Part shown: positions 1-11,314 of the stretch, in pieces | Layout: each line of letters begins with the position of its first letter | Numbering within the stretch: the stretch's first letter is position 1 | NCBI GenBank assembly: GCA_030549775.1 | Contig: CM060171.1 | Span: 61,810,360-61,874,359, forward strand | Direction of reading: 5' to 3' | Source of the DNA: Tamarix chinensis | Lineage: Eukaryota; Streptophyta; Magnoliopsida; Caryophyllales; Tamaricaceae | Length of the DNA stretch: 64,000 nucleotides | Program-made: the position numbers and the translations under genes | The notes under the pieces: model-generated | Told to the model about the DNA's origin: nothing | Seen by the model: only the letters and a program-made list of their open reading frames with translations | Databases searched by the model: none

Positions 1-267
1 AAATCTAGTAGAGCAAATGCGTTACTAATTCTGTATCACAAAAGGTAGTGTGATGTCCACTTAAAGGTAGCACCAATTGAATCTTCTAATATTTCTGCCT
101 ATTATTTCATGATGGTAGCATCTTTATACCAACATTTGATGGCGATATTGGGTGGTTTGGGCTGAGGTGGTCATACTTGGATAAGTTGATTGTTATGCCT
201 GTGAAGAAATTGATGTGCTTTATGTTCTGTTTTCCTTTCGTCCTCACCACCTCTTGCTTGTTCATAG
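1..267 (+). other. SPS intron (partial, 3' portion)
   Basis: I recognise no SPS coding sequence here. The stretch ends with a TTCATAG acceptor at 261-267, immediately before the exon starting at 268. It is read as the 3' part of an intron whose donor lies outside the window. The short open frames that cross it do not resemble SPS. Confidence 0.7.
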
Positions 268-2910
268 GGTGTGTTCATCAATCCTGCTTTCATCGAGCCA
301 TTTGGACTTACGTTAATCGAGGTGCTCACACTTGCCTGTTTAATTTGCTTTATCTTCATATTATTTGTAATATTTATATATATATATTGTTGTACAGGCT
401 GCAGCCCATGGGTTACCCATTGTTGCTACGAAGAATGGAGGTCCTGTTGATATAATTAGGGTATGTTTGCCATGGGACATTTTCATTTTCTACCATTATC
501 TGTAAATCTTATGATATCGCAGGTTTTTTATTGTCATCTACCTGATTTGTACAGGTTCTGGAAAATGGTCGGCTCATTGATCCTCATGATCAGCAGTCTA
601 TTGCTGATGCCCTTTATCATCTCGTTGCAGATAAACTTCTATGGGCAAAATGCAGGCAGAATGGGTTGAAAAATATTCATCGTTATTCTTGGCAAGAACA
701 CTGTAAGGCATACTTATCTCGCGTTGCCAGTTGCAGGCAAAGGTATCCTAGTTGGCACCCAAGTGATGCTCATTTGGAACCATCTAGGTCAGATTCACCG
801 GGTGATTCTTTGAGAGATATTCAGGATCTATCGTTGAACATGAAGCTCTCTTTGGATGGTGAAAAGACTGAAGGGGGAAACAGTCTTGATGAAACATTAG
901 GTGCTGAAGAAATTGTTGCAGATGCACCAGGCAAATTGGAGAATCTTGCATCAAAATTGTCAAAATCCGTGGAGAAAGTACAGGATGTTGCAACCAGTGA
1001 TCCCAAGTTCCCAGAACTTAGGAGGAGGAAGTTCATATTTGTCATTGCCGTGGATTGTGATAGAGTGTCAGATTTACTGATGATAGTAAAATTTATTGTT
1101 TCTGCTGCTGAGGAGCAAAGAAAGGCTGGGTCTGTTGGGCTCATTCTTGCTACGTCTTTGGCATTATCTGAGATAACTGATCTTCTTAGGTCTGGAGGTT
1201 TTGCCTCCACACTGTTTGATGCCTTCATATGCAACAGTGGGAGTGAAATCTATTATCCATCTATGAGTTGCGAGGACAATTCTTCTATATCTACTTTTGT
1301 TCCAGACTTGGACTACCATTCACACATTGAGTATCGTTGGGGTGGAGAAGGTTTGAGAAAGACCCTGGTGAGGTGGGCAGCTTCGGAAAATGATAAAAGG
1401 AAAGACGGTCACCAGACTGTCATTGCTGATGAATCTGCATCTACTACACGTTGTTTCACATTCAAAGTGAATGATTTATCACTGGTAGTCCTCTCATTTA
1501 GTTGGAAAATATTCTTGCAAGTGGAGATGTCATTCCATTTCCTTATGTGTTCATGCTCCTATTTTATTATGTTTTTAATGTTATTATATTCTTGAAGTTT
1601 CCGGTATTGACTCATGGATTGTATTCCCTCTATTTGCAGGTTCCCCCAGCTAAGGAGCTACGTAAGTTGATGAGAATCCAAGCTCTTCGTTGCCACAACA
1701 TTTTGTGTCAGAATGGCACACGGCTGAACATTATACCAGTATTGGCTTCTAGATCGCAAGCCCTGAGGTATGAGAATTTACAGTTTATGTTATTCTATAT
1801 ACTGCTCTATACAGAATCCCCTTATTCTGTGCTAGGCACTGAGTATTTTTTCCTTTTTTTTTTTCGGGTTGGTATATGGGAAGTATTGCACAGTAATAGT
1901 CTCCTTATTCATTGAACCAATGGCATTAACTTTGGTTCTAGGAACTGGTGTAGGTTAGAAAAGCAATTAGGACTGGATTATTATAGAATCTGTGCCAATT
2001 TGATTCTGTACAAGGGGTCTAATGCGATGATAAAATGTGTGCTAAAGATCTTTGCCAAGCTAACTGCTATAGAGTGCACTTGTAGAACTCTTGTTTCATT
2101 AAAGTATTGATTTCACACTGGGCACTCTGCAAATCAGTGACTGTTATGCAGCGACTGTTGCTCCAAATCTCTTAGTGCTGGGGACTAATAAACGTTAGTG
2201 GAAGGATTCTGTTAAATTACCTAGCCTTTTGTTTCTGCAGGGAAAAATATTACTGCTTTAACTTTCCATTTCATCTTTTTTTGGTTTATTTTATAATATT
2301 TTTCCTGGTGTTTTCTGTGGATAATTGTTGGGATCAGAATTTGAGAGGAGATGAAGAGGCCTTAAAAAAAAAAGAAACCGGATGGCCTCTTAACTCCTAA
2401 CTTTGAAGTCCAAGGTTTGGACTTTGAATTGTTGTGACCTGTGAGTGGTAGGCTGTAGGCACTGTTTTTTGCCCACCCCCCGGGATACAATGTAGGCACT
2501 GGTTGCTGAAATTGTGAAATTTCAAGAAGGTGATCGGTTAATACTGAGGCTGTTCATAGCTATCCGCAAGTGGTTGCCTTACTCTCTGGATCGTGATTCA
2601 TTAGATTCACGATGACATGATTGTCTGCATTTTTTTAAGGTACCTGTATGTGCGGTGGGGCACAGAACTCTCAAACTTTGTGGTTTTCGTGGGTGAGTAC
2701 GGAGATACTGATTATGAAGGCTTGTTGGGAGGCGTTCACAAGACAGTCATCATGAAAGGAATTTGCACTGATGCACGCAAACTTCATGCAAACCGAAGCT
2801 ATCCTCTGGAACATGTTATGCCGATGGATAACCCCAACATGGTTCTGACTCAAGGATGCAAGGTCGAGGATATAAAAGAGTCACTGACCATGTTTGGCAT
2901 TTTGAAGTGA
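268..2910 (+). CDS. SPS: Sucrose-phosphate synthase, family-A-like, C-terminal part (5 exons)
   Basis: SPS makes sucrose-6-phosphate from UDP-glucose and fructose-6-phosphate in the cytosol, the committed step of sucrose synthesis. Five exons join in one frame: 268-321, 398-460, 555-1484, 1640-1767 and 2640-2910 (stop TGA 2908-2910). They encode about 481 residues, a little under half of a typical ~1050-residue plant SPS. All four introns between them are GT-AG. The first two exons encode the end of the GT-B glycosyltransferase domain ([15 protein letters not shown], then [19 protein letters not shown]). The 930-bp exon holds the linker ([17 protein letters not shown], typical of family A) and the start of the HAD-like sucrose-phosphatase-related domain (FVIAVDCD). 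The last two exons complete that domain ([17 protein letters not shown], then [19 protein letters not shown]). No premature stop is seen. The N-terminal half with its known regulatory serines lies left of the window, so catalytic competence cannot be judged. Confidence 0.96.
1768..2639 (+). other. SPS last intron (872 bp)
   Basis: The donor GTATGA follows the phase-2 end of the exon at 1767, and the acceptor TTTTTTAAG precedes the G at 2640. The split codon restores Arg before YLYVRWG. It is much longer than the other introns in view (76, 94 and 155 bp). I recognised no element or RNA gene inside it. Confidence 0.9.
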
Positions 2911-3454
2911 TGGACTTTTCTTCTCCGTATTGCTGGGACTCTGGAAAAGAAGCTGCTGCATATATTGTGTAAAAACCGTTCTCCGTATTGCGGGATAACG
3001 TCCGAATCTGAAGCACCTTTTTTTTCCGCTTTCACCTTTTATCTGTGATTTGCTCCTTCGGTACACGTTAAGCAAAGCAGAAATGGTGTCTTTTATGCTA
3101 GAATAAGTATATTGGATAAGGTGACAGGTTATAAGCTTTGTGTAACCTGTATACAATACCATCGATATATTCATCGATTATTACTTTTTAATCTTTTTCT
3201 CAAGCTTACTGTTGTAGGCTGCTTCAGATATGCAGTGGAGGAATGAATGTTCCCTGAATTGATTTTACTTTTCTGTTTTCCCGATCTTGAGGAGAGAACA
3301 GGGGAAGAAAACAAGCCAGGTACATGGTAACCTTGCTAAGTCTGAGCTCATAGGTTTTTGTGTGGATGTACAGCTCCAGAAGAAGGCTCATAGGTTTTTG
3401 TGTGGATGTACAGCTCCAGAAGAAGGCCGCAGAAATTATGAATTGCAATATTAG
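2911..3454 (+). other. SPS 3' UTR and 3' flank
   Basis: This is non-coding sequence downstream of the SPS stop. A weak AATAAG signal lies at 3102-3107, and I saw no canonical AATAAA before the LINE remnant starts. The transcript end cannot be set from sequence. It includes a perfect 40-bp tandem duplication, listed separately. Confidence 0.6.
3346..3425. repeat. Perfect 40-bp tandem duplication
   Basis: The unit starting GCTCATAGGTTTTTGTGTGG at 3346-3385 is repeated without change at 3386-3425. The absence of mismatches implies a recent local duplication, or an assembly artefact. Confidence 0.95.
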
Positions 3455-4969
3455 CTTTCTGCTAGTTAATTACCTTGGCCTTCTGTTGGGGGTTAATGTG
3501 AGGAACATTCAGGTTTGAAAATCAATGGTTGATAAGATTAAATAAAAATTGGCTGCGCAGAAAACAAAAGTCCTTTTAAGAGCAAGAAGATTGGTATTGA
3601 TAAAAAGTGTCTTAAACAGTTTACTAATGTAATATATGAGTTTATTTAGAATTCCAAAAGGGGTGGTCAAGGAGATTATTAATGTCTAGAGAAATTTTTT
3701 CTGGAGTGGTAGTGGAGATAGGAAGAAACTGCTACCGGCTAGATGGAGTGTGATATAGAGATCTAAAACTCTAGGTGGCTTGGGTGTGGGGGATTTAATT
3801 ATGAGGAATAATGCATTATTATTCAAATAGTGGTGGATGTTCTATACCATTAAGGGGGCATCTTAGAAAAGGATTATTTCCTCCATTTATTCTGGTGACC
3901 ATTTCGAAAATTTAGAGATACCGGATTAAAGGAGATGGTGGACCCCATGGGCGGACATTGTTAAGATTGGACAAATGAACCCCATACTTGAAGTCTAAAG
4001 ATTGTTTTTGGCAATGGTAGAAGTGTAAGGTTTTGGATGATAATTGGATGGCGTAGGGTTATTTGAAAAGCTTATTTCTGAGACTTTTTATAGTGTCAGG
4101 TCAACAGGAAAAAAAGGTAGCAGAAATAGGCTTATGAGACGGAGCACAGTAGATCTGGCATCTTTGGTGGAGGCAATGCTTTTTTTCTTGGGAGGAAAGT
4201 CAATTAGAATAGCTGGAAAGTCTGAGCAAGCAGTTTTATTTGAGTAAGGATAAAAATGATATGATTAGGTAGGCCTATGATGATAAGGGGGTCTTTTCTG
4301 TGAGATCCTTCTGTCAGACCTCTTGTTAGAGATTATATGGGGATTACTCGAGAAGTAGCATATTTGGCATGATTTGGAGTGGTATAGTTCCCCCGATGAT
4401 CGTACTTATTTCTTGGTTTGCTGTTCAATAGATATTCAACCCAAGAGAAAGACTGGTTAAGCTTCATATTGTTGATATAAGGGATTCAGCATGCCCTTTT
4501 TGCAAGTTTGAGCAAGAATTGATTAACCATGTTTTCTTGCATTATACTGTGACGGGGAAGGTCTGGTATGAGGTTTGTGATCGGCTTAGATGCAACGGAG
4601 GTGATGCCAAGATCTGTTGAGGATATCGCTGTTCCTTAGCTTGAAGGTAAAAGAAAGGGACCGAGGGGAAAATTTGGAACGCAACGTTCTTTTCAATAAT
4701 GGGAACTATACCGAAATTTAGACATAAGATAGTGTTTGAAAGTCATCAAGTATGCATAAGGTGGATGCTTATGCTCATCAAATCAATAATTGACTTTTGG
4801 ATCAAGAATAGAAGAAATAAGTTTTCTTATAGAATCGAGGAGGTGGTCTACAATGTGCATGTTTTCTTCCGATTCGGGGGTTCAAAAGGGAATGTTTTCT
4901 TAGTTTGATATCTTTTTTTTTGTTGCTGTATGTTTTTTGTAATCCCTACTCTCAATTACCAAAAAAAAA
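3455..4969 (+). pseudogene. L1-type LINE 3' fragment (RT C-terminal region and zf-RVT)
   Basis: This is a 5'-truncated LINE. It begins inside ORF2, after the catalytic RT block (YLGLLLGVN, then RARRLVLIKSVLNSL and SLFRIPKGVVKEII), continues through LGGLGVGDLIMRNNALLF, and ends in a degenerate zf-RVT domain (CPFCKFEQELINHVF at about 4490-4535). Several stops and frameshifts are present. The 3' end is ATTACC followed by a short A-run (4961-4969), the same kind of tail as the LINE at 59-63.8 kb. 5' truncation is normal for LINE insertion. I found no clear target-site duplication. Confidence 0.85.
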
Positions 4970-5472
4970 CATGGTAATGTAATCTTAAAGGAGATAATCC
5001 TAAAACATTTCTTTATGCCTCAGATGTTGTGTTTTGTAAGGCCTAAGGGGGAGATATAAAGTCAATACTTATATTTATTATTAATTATATATATAAATAT
5101 TTTAAATTGAAGATGAGTATAAAATTAATTTATTTTTTAACATTCTTATTTTATTTTAAGAAAAAAGATGGGTTTTTTACTATTATTTACTGCAAAAATG
5201 ACTGGTTAAAAAATATAGTATTTTAAAAGTAATTTTAAATGAGTTATCATACGGAGAATAAATAATATTAAATAAGGGTTATTATATCTTTATTGATAGA
5301 TAATTTAATAATAAATTTAAGAATAATTAAGTCAATAAAAACTTACGAATATCAATAAAATTTTAAAATTGACTTATATTTAATTGGATACGAAAAAAAG
5401 TAAATTCATGTCGATAGAATTTTGGGTTTAAATTTTGGGAGACATTGAACAAGTCTCCATTAGTTGTCGATA
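4970..5472. other. AT-rich non-coding spacer
   Basis: Very AT-rich sequence between the LINE tail and the presumed end of the hAT element. No coding sequence or identifiable repeat was seen. Confidence 0.6.
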
Positions 5473-6157
5473 GGGGTGGACAAGAGGCCAAATTTAGACC
5501 AATTCAAAGACCTATTTTTATGTAAAATACAACTTGAAATTCGAGTCGATTTTAAAATAGGTTGTGCTCGAATTTGGAATTTAAAAATTAGATCCAATCT
5601 AGGTTGGTCATGTTTCAACCCTATATTCATATTGATCTTATTTTACCCTGTTTTTGTCCTAATTTTAAAACTAACTTTATTTTGATCTGATTTTAAAACT
5701 TAACCTGTTTCGACTAAGTTTTAAAATTAACCATGTTTCGATCCTTTTTTTTACCCAATTTCAAATATAATTATGTTTTGATATAATTTTATAATTTAAC
5801 CATTTTTTAATAATGCCCTCCAATTAGAAATAGTTATGTTTTGAAAACATTTCTAGATAAAAATAAAATGAAATATAATGTAATTACATAAACTATGGAG
5901 GATGAGAACAAAACTATAGTATCCTCTAAATAGAAATAGCAATGTCCTCTAATGTTTTTAATGCCATCATTCATTTAAAGTAACATATACCATATCGGTC
6001 TTCACATTTGCTTTGTTTTCCACATCTATTCAAATTTAAATGTAAATGAACCAATAGTTAGTAATAAAATTATATTAAGCATAATTGATAAATGATTGAA
6101 TGGTATAGAAAAAAACTAAATTAATCAAATAAAGATAAAAAAAGCTCAATTGATTAC
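5473..6157 (-). mobile_element. Probable hAT element 3' subterminal region
   Basis: At 5473 the sequence TAGGGGTGGACAAGAGGC resembles the TAGGGGTGG-type inverted end of many plant hAT elements. It lies downstream of the minus-strand transposase remnant. From about 5600 to 5790 there are loosely repeated blocks around TTTTAAAA-TTAACC-TGTTTCGA, which look like subterminal repeats. I could not find the matching right end or an 8-bp duplication, so the boundary is tentative. Confidence 0.4.
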
Positions 6158-7304
6158 TACCTTTCTCTATTTCCTTCAATTCTTCCATCTACAACAACTT
6201 TCTCTCTCATATTTTTCACTTGAATCCAATCTTGAGAGCATATAAGAGTTTGTACGGTTTGAATTCACACAAAAATAGAAAAAATAAATAAGCAAGTAAA
6301 TAAAATACAACTATATTATTAGATAAAATAAATAAATGTATTAATATAAATGAAGCATCACCTTTAGTGTCATATAGCTCCTAAACTGATTTTAATGATG
6401 GCCATGGGCACTAAACGTAGATTCTTATGCAACTGTAGATATCGGTATAGTAAGAATATCACGTGCCATATGTGAAATGATTGGATATCTAATGTTCTGT
6501 ATTTTCCATCACATCAAGACATCATTTTCTTCATCTTTTGCCTCCTTCTTTTCTAAAAACCTCTCAAGCTGTGTAATATTAGAATATATTCCATCCATCC
6601 TTATCACTTGCTTTAACACACTTTTTCTAAGAAGCTCAACACTATACTTACTCGTAGGAGGATCAAAATTTACCCTAGAACTTTTGTCAACTAGAAATGA
6701 ATAATACTTCCTCTTATAATCATCAAATAAATCAACAACAAATTTCTTGATTATTTTAGCCAATCTCTCCCTTAATTCTTCACCTTACGTCCTATAAATA
6801 GTAATCATCAATTCCAAGAATCTTATATTTAGATCTAACATGACACCCAAGTATACCAATATGTTCATCTTCTCTATGTCACCCAAATACATGTCAAATT
6901 TAACTTTCGTTTGAAGTGCCATGTTTCTAAATTTATCAATCACATCTATGATCCATTGATTCAATAATTCAAAAATATGAACAATATCAAAGAAAATAAG
7001 ATTACTGGTCACATGCAACAAACCAAATACCTTAACAATCAAGTTATAAAACTCCTTCAAGAAAACTTAATTTTATCCCGATCATCATTAGAGAGGCCCC
7101 CAATAAAATCAATTTCATGTATCAACTCTAGAGAGAGCTCCATTCTACCAAAAGTATTCCTAAATTTCATAGCAATAGCCAACATAAAATAGATGAAACT
7201 CCACCTAGTAGGCACATCGAGAGACAAAATGCTTTACACTCAATGATACACTTTTCATTATGTTATTTAAATACAATCAATCTAGTATGAGAATTTCTAA
7301 TAGA
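6158..7304 (-). pseudogene. hAT transposase, C-terminal segment (decayed)
   Basis: Read on the minus strand from 7304 downwards, the order of hAT landmarks is clear. First comes SIRNSHTRLIVFK, then a degenerate DVPTRW-like block, then the DUF4413-like stretch FYNLIVKVFGLLHVTSNLIF (about 7055-6995) with MALQTKVKFDMYLGDIEKMN. Last is the dimerisation domain, SHMARDILTIPISTVA then ESTFS (about 6470-6400). A probable intron precedes a final short exon with TLICSQDWIQ, which ends at a stop near 6158. The frame holds several stops and frameshifts, including one inside the dimerisation motif. Family assignment is secure; activity is lost. The N-terminal half lies beyond the 4-kb insertion. Confidence 0.85.
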
Positions 7305-7309
7305 CTTAA
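7305..7309. repeat. Target-site duplication CTTAA (left copy)
   Basis: CTTAA lies immediately outside the left terminus TGATGAAAC. An identical CTTAA follows the right terminus at 11315-11319. Confidence 0.9.
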
Positions 7310-8189
7310 TGATGAAACCTGGACAGTTTTCACAAAATTTCACCGGATCGAAAAATAAATCGAGCTCGGGGTTTGATTTACCAATATAATCAGCTTGAGG
7401 ATTATTCTCCAAAGGAAGATTAGAAAACTCAGAGCACAGTTGAATCAACGGCTACTGAAGTTGTAGAACGGAAAAGATCGAAAAGCAGATCAAGAAAGGA
7501 GATCGGGAAGAAGAAGAAGCTGCGAGCGAGGAGGTCGCGAGAGAGATAAGTCGAGAGAGAGAGAGAGAGAATTCCAAAAGAATGTAATCACAACAATGTA
7601 TTCGAACAAAAAGTGCCTTGTACAACCGGTGTATACGCCTTTTATATGGCGTATACATTACAAAAAAATACAACGTATACGAACGCTGGCTTACAACCAT
7701 CTCACATGAATCAGCCCAAATACAGCCCAAGAAATCAACCGAGATATACACATCATGGATCGACGGGCTGGATAAAGAAACAGCCTACCCTGAAAAAAAT
7801 AATTACAAGGAGTAATAATCCAAGTTAATGGATTTACAATTAATTCCCATCAGCTAAAATATGATAGCTAATCATGGTTACCAAGGGTTGAGTAATTCAC
7901 ATTCCAACTAACCCAATAAATATGGGTCGGGTGGCTTATTACACAGCCAACTTAATCCCCATTAGCCAAATATGCCAGCGAATGCATCACATGGGATTTT
8001 TCTACAAATTAATACAATACAATTTCTGTAACAACACCCAGCAGCAGCTACAACAATCACCTTGATCCATTCCCATGTTTTGAATTAATTTCCTAAACAA
8101 TCACACAATAAGAAAAGTAATTATATGTACAACATAATCTATAACAATTAATAGAATTATTTAAATACAAATTTTGGAGATATATATCA
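7310..8189 (-). repeat. LTR (3' LTR of the minus-strand half), 880 bp
   Basis: It is TG...CA bounded. Read on the minus strand it starts TGATATATATCTCC next to the polypurine tract and ends GGTTTCATCA at the CTTAA duplication. It is the near-exact reverse complement of 9997-10861, and includes a (GA)n run near 7551-7570 and a TATA-in-palindrome element. Confidence 0.93.
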
Positions 8190-8204
8190 TTCCCCTCTTC
8201 TTGG
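8190..8204 (-). other. Polypurine tract
   Basis: The minus strand reads AAGAAGAGGGGAA immediately before the 3' LTR start. This is the expected plus-strand priming site of an LTR retrotransposon. Confidence 0.85.
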
Positions 8205-9996
8205 TGAGGTTTCGTCTCTGAAATCTGATTAATACCCATAAAAGGAATAAGGTCAGCAACATTAAATGAATCACTAACATTACCAAACTTAGCAGGTAAG
8301 TCAATTTTATAAGCATTATCATTAATTCTTTCTAATACAGTAAAAGGTCCATCTCCCCTAGGATCTAATTTCGATTTTCGAAGGTTTGGAAAACGTTCCT
8401 TCCTAAGGTGTACCTAAACTAAATCTCCAGGTTGAAAAAACATTTTCTTTCTCTTTTTATTTGCATTCTCAGCTATTTGTTGAACCCTTTTAGCAATTTG
8501 TTGACTCACAGATTCATGTAATTTCTTTATATTTACAACACGAGATTCAGCATCAAAATTATGTAACTCAGAATTAGGCAAAGGGCTCAAATCAAGAGGA
8601 GTCAAAGGATTAAAACTATACACAACCTCAAATGGAGTCTTTTTATTTGTAGAATGTAATGTTCTATTATAAGCAAAATCTACATGAGGTAATACATTTT
8701 CCCATTATTTAAGATTCTTTCCAATGACAGCTCTCAACATATTGCCTAATGTCCTATTTACTACCTCTGTTTGTCCATCTGTTTGAGGGTGACATGTGGT
8801 TGAAAATAACAGTTTAGTTCCCAATTTACTCCACAAAACCTTCCAAAAATGACTCAAAAATTTAACATTCCTATCTAACACTATTGTTTTAGGTATTCCA
8901 TGCAACTTAACTATATGAGAAAAGAATAATTCAGCTATAGTCACAACATCATTAGTTTTAGTGCAAGGTACAAAATGGGTCATCTTACTAAACCTATCTA
9001 CTACAACCATTATTGAATCTTTGGCCCTATTATTCCTAGGCAAGCCTAAAATGAAATCCAAGGAAACATCAGTCCAGGGCTGATTAGGAACAGGTAATGG
9101 AGTATATAATCCAAACGGTTTTGATGTGGACTTAGCCTGTCTACAAGCTATACAATTAACACATCCTTTTTCATTATCTAAAGTCTTTTGAAATCCTAAG
9201 TGTGCCATTAGTCCACCATTATGAGCTTCTTGAATTAATAGTCCCCTATATGAACAATCAGGAATACATAGTCTATTTTCCCTAAATAGGTAACCCTCGG
9301 AGATATAATATTTCCCTTGTGTAGCATTTTCACAATTTTTATATATTTCCTTAAAATCATGATCCTCCAAGTATAAAATCTTGATACAAGAAAATCCCAA
9401 TAAAGTGGTGTCTACAGCATTCCACAAAGCATGTCTCCTAGATAAAACATCTGCTACTACATTATCACCTCCCTTTTTATATTTAATTATATAAGGAAAA
9501 CTTTCAATAAATTCAATCCACTTACCCTGTCTTCCATTTAAATTTGACTGAATTTTTAAATATTTGATAGCTTCCTAATCAGTGTTTATAACAAACTCTC
9601 TAGGCCATAAGTAATGTTGCGAAACTTCTAATGCTCTTACTAATGCAAATAATTATTTTTCATAAGTACAGTAATTTAAAGTACTACCATTTAATTTTTC
9701 ACTAAAATAAGCTATAGGTATACCTTCTTGAGAAACTACAGCTCCTATTCCTAACCCTAAAGCATCACAGTCTAATTCAAAATCTTTTCAAAGTTAGGAA
9801 GAGTTAATATAGGCGTTTGGGTTAATTTATCTTTAAGAGTTTCAAAAGATTTTTGTTGTTCTAAACCCCATTTAAACCCATTTTTCTTTTTTGTTATTGT
9901 TGTTAAGGGAGTAGCTATGGTACTACAATTCCTAACAAATCTTCGATAAAAAGAACACAAACCATGGAAACTCCTAACTTCAGTCACAGTTTTAGG
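8205..9996 (-). pseudogene. Ty3/gypsy pol, 3' half (RNase H to integrase tail)
   Basis: Read from 9996 downwards: the RT/RNase H connection ([17 protein letters not shown]), RNase H, then integrase. The integrase has a zinc-binding region ([14 protein letters not shown]), a DDE core ([16 protein letters not shown], then [12 protein letters not shown], then [18 protein letters not shown]) and a tail (HLRKERFPNLRKSKLDPRGD near 8400-8340). The frame is largely preserved with a handful of stops, for example TAA in place of CAA just upstream of 8705 and TAG where Trp is usual near 8412. It is one of the better preserved elements in the window. RT and everything before it is lost at the inversion junction (about 9997), so it cannot be autonomous. 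Confidence 0.92.
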
Positions 9997-10861
9997 TCCA
10001 AAATTTGTATTTAAATAATTCTATTAATTGTTATAGATTATGTTGTACATATAATTACTTTTCTTATTGTGTGATTATTTAGGAAATTAATTCAAAACAT
10101 GGGAATGGATCAAGGTGATTGCTGTAGCTGCTGCTGGGTGTTTTATAGAAATTGTATTGTATTAATTTGTAGAAAAATCCCATGTGATGCATTCGCCGGC
10201 ATATTTGGCTAATGGGGATTAAGTTGGCTGTGTAATATACCACTCGACCCATATTTATTGGGTTAGTTGGAATGTGGATTACTCAACCCTTGGTAACCAT
10301 GATTAGCTATCATATTTTAGCTGATGGGAATTAATTGTAAATCCATTAACTTGGATTATTACTCCTTGTAATTATTTTTGTAAGGGTGGGCTGTTTCTTT
10401 ATCCAGCCCGTCGATCCATGATGTGTATATCTCGGTTGATTTCTTGGGCTGTATTTGGGCTGATTCGTGTGAGATAGTTGTAAGCCAGCGTTCGTATACG
10501 TTGTATTTTTTTGTAATGTATACGCCATATAAAAGGCGTATACACCGGTTGTACAAGGCACTTTTTGTTCGAATACATTGTTGTGATTACATTCTTATGG
10601 AATTCTCTCTCTCTCTCTCTCAACTTCTCTCTCTCGCAACCTCCTCGCTCGCAGCTTCTTCTTCTCGATCTCCTTTCTTGATCTGGTTCTCGATCTTTTC
10701 TATTCTACAACTTCAGTAGCCATTGATTCAACTGCGCTCTGAGTTTTCTAATCTTCCTTTGGAGAATAATCCTTAGGCTGATTATATTGGTAAATCGAAC
10801 CCCGCGCTCGATTTATTTTTCGATCTGGCGAAATTTTGTGAAAACCGTCCAAGTTTCATCA
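9997..10861 (+). repeat. LTR (5' LTR of the plus-strand half)
   Basis: Reverse-complement copy of 7310-8189. It lacks about 15 bp at its U3 start: pol joins directly at TCCAAAATTTG, with only TCC as possible shared bases. It ends GTTTCATCA at 10861, followed by TT and the primer-binding site. It carries a (CT)n run at about 10604-10620. Confidence 0.93.
10518..10543 (+). promoter_or_regulatory. TATA box inside a perfect 9-bp inverted repeat (LTR promoter)
   Basis: GTATACGCC (10518-10526) and GGCGTATAC (10535-10543) are perfect reverse complements enclosing ATATAAAA. The same structure is kept in the other LTR near 7633-7660. The location about 320 bp before the LTR end fits a core promoter in U3. 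The promoter role is inferred. Confidence 0.6.
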
Positions 10862-10863
10862 TT

Positions 10864-10876
10864 TGGTATCAGAGCC
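10864..10876 (+). other. Primer-binding site, initiator tRNA-Met type
   Basis: TGGTATCAGAGCC lies 2 bp after the LTR end. This sequence is complementary to the 3' end of plant initiator tRNA-Met and is the usual PBS of plant LTR elements. It shows that this LTR is a 5' LTR on the plus strand. Confidence 0.92.
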
Positions 10877-11279
10877 TCGAATATTCTAGTGCTCGTGGTT
10901 TAATTCATTTGTTACTAAAATTTTATTATTCTGTTCGTCATTCTTGAGTTCACTAACCTGTGGTTCTGAAGTGTTGATTCTAGGGTTTGTGACTGACAAG
11001 AATCGAACGATTCTTGTCGCGATTAAGCCGGTGAACAAGAAGGTTGTGTTGTCGGAGGCGGAACTATTTAGAAAACCCCAAATAGTTTTTGACGAATTCG
11101 CAGTTAGGCTTTGGTCAAGATTCTTGAATCTTGACAATATTCGAGGAATAATCCTCGATCGGTAAATTCGAGCCTTACTTTTGCTAATTATTGCAATTGT
11201 TAGATGTCAATTTAACATTTTATTACGAATTGATATTCTGCTCACAATTGAAAGAGTGCGCAGGAAGTGATTAAATTCC
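10877..11279 (+). other. Retrotransposon leader region (plus strand)
   Basis: About 400 bp between the PBS and the terminal U5 stub. A 73-codon frame (10944-11165) shows no recognisable Gag domain. It is most simply the untranslated leader of the element, cut off before gag. Confidence 0.55.
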
Positions 11280-11314
11280 GGCGAAATTTTGTGAAAACCG
11301 TCCAAGTTTCATCA
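11280..11314 (+). repeat. Terminal U5 stub of the LTR
   Basis: From GGCGAAATTTTGTGAAAACC to TTTCATCA this repeats the last 35 bp of the LTR ending at 10861. It abuts the right CTTAA duplication. The upstream bases are leader, not LTR, so only the U5 tip is present. Confidence 0.88.

Larger units (their letters stand above)
7310..11314 (-). mobile_element. Rearranged Ty3/gypsy element with LTRs in inverted orientation
   Basis: On the minus strand the order is: 3' LTR (7310-8189), polypurine tract (8190-8204) and the 3' half of pol (8205-9996). This is joined to a plus-strand 5' LTR (about 9997-10861), its primer-binding site (10864-10876) and leader. The right end is a stub of about 35 bp of the LTR U5 terminus (11280-11314). 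Gag, protease and RT are missing. One CTTAA duplication flanks the whole unit, and the host hAT reading resumes on either side. A single integration of an aberrant cDNA therefore explains it better than two insertions. Confidence 0.85.

Noticed and set aside
7613..7828. 71-codon frame with a near-identical twin at 10346-10561
   Set aside because: Both lie in the two inverted LTR copies, spanning the promoter region. Conservation is due to LTR identity, not coding constraint.
10864..10876. tRNA-Met-like sequence
   Set aside because: Only the 13-base primer-binding complement is present, next to an LTR end; there is no tRNA gene.
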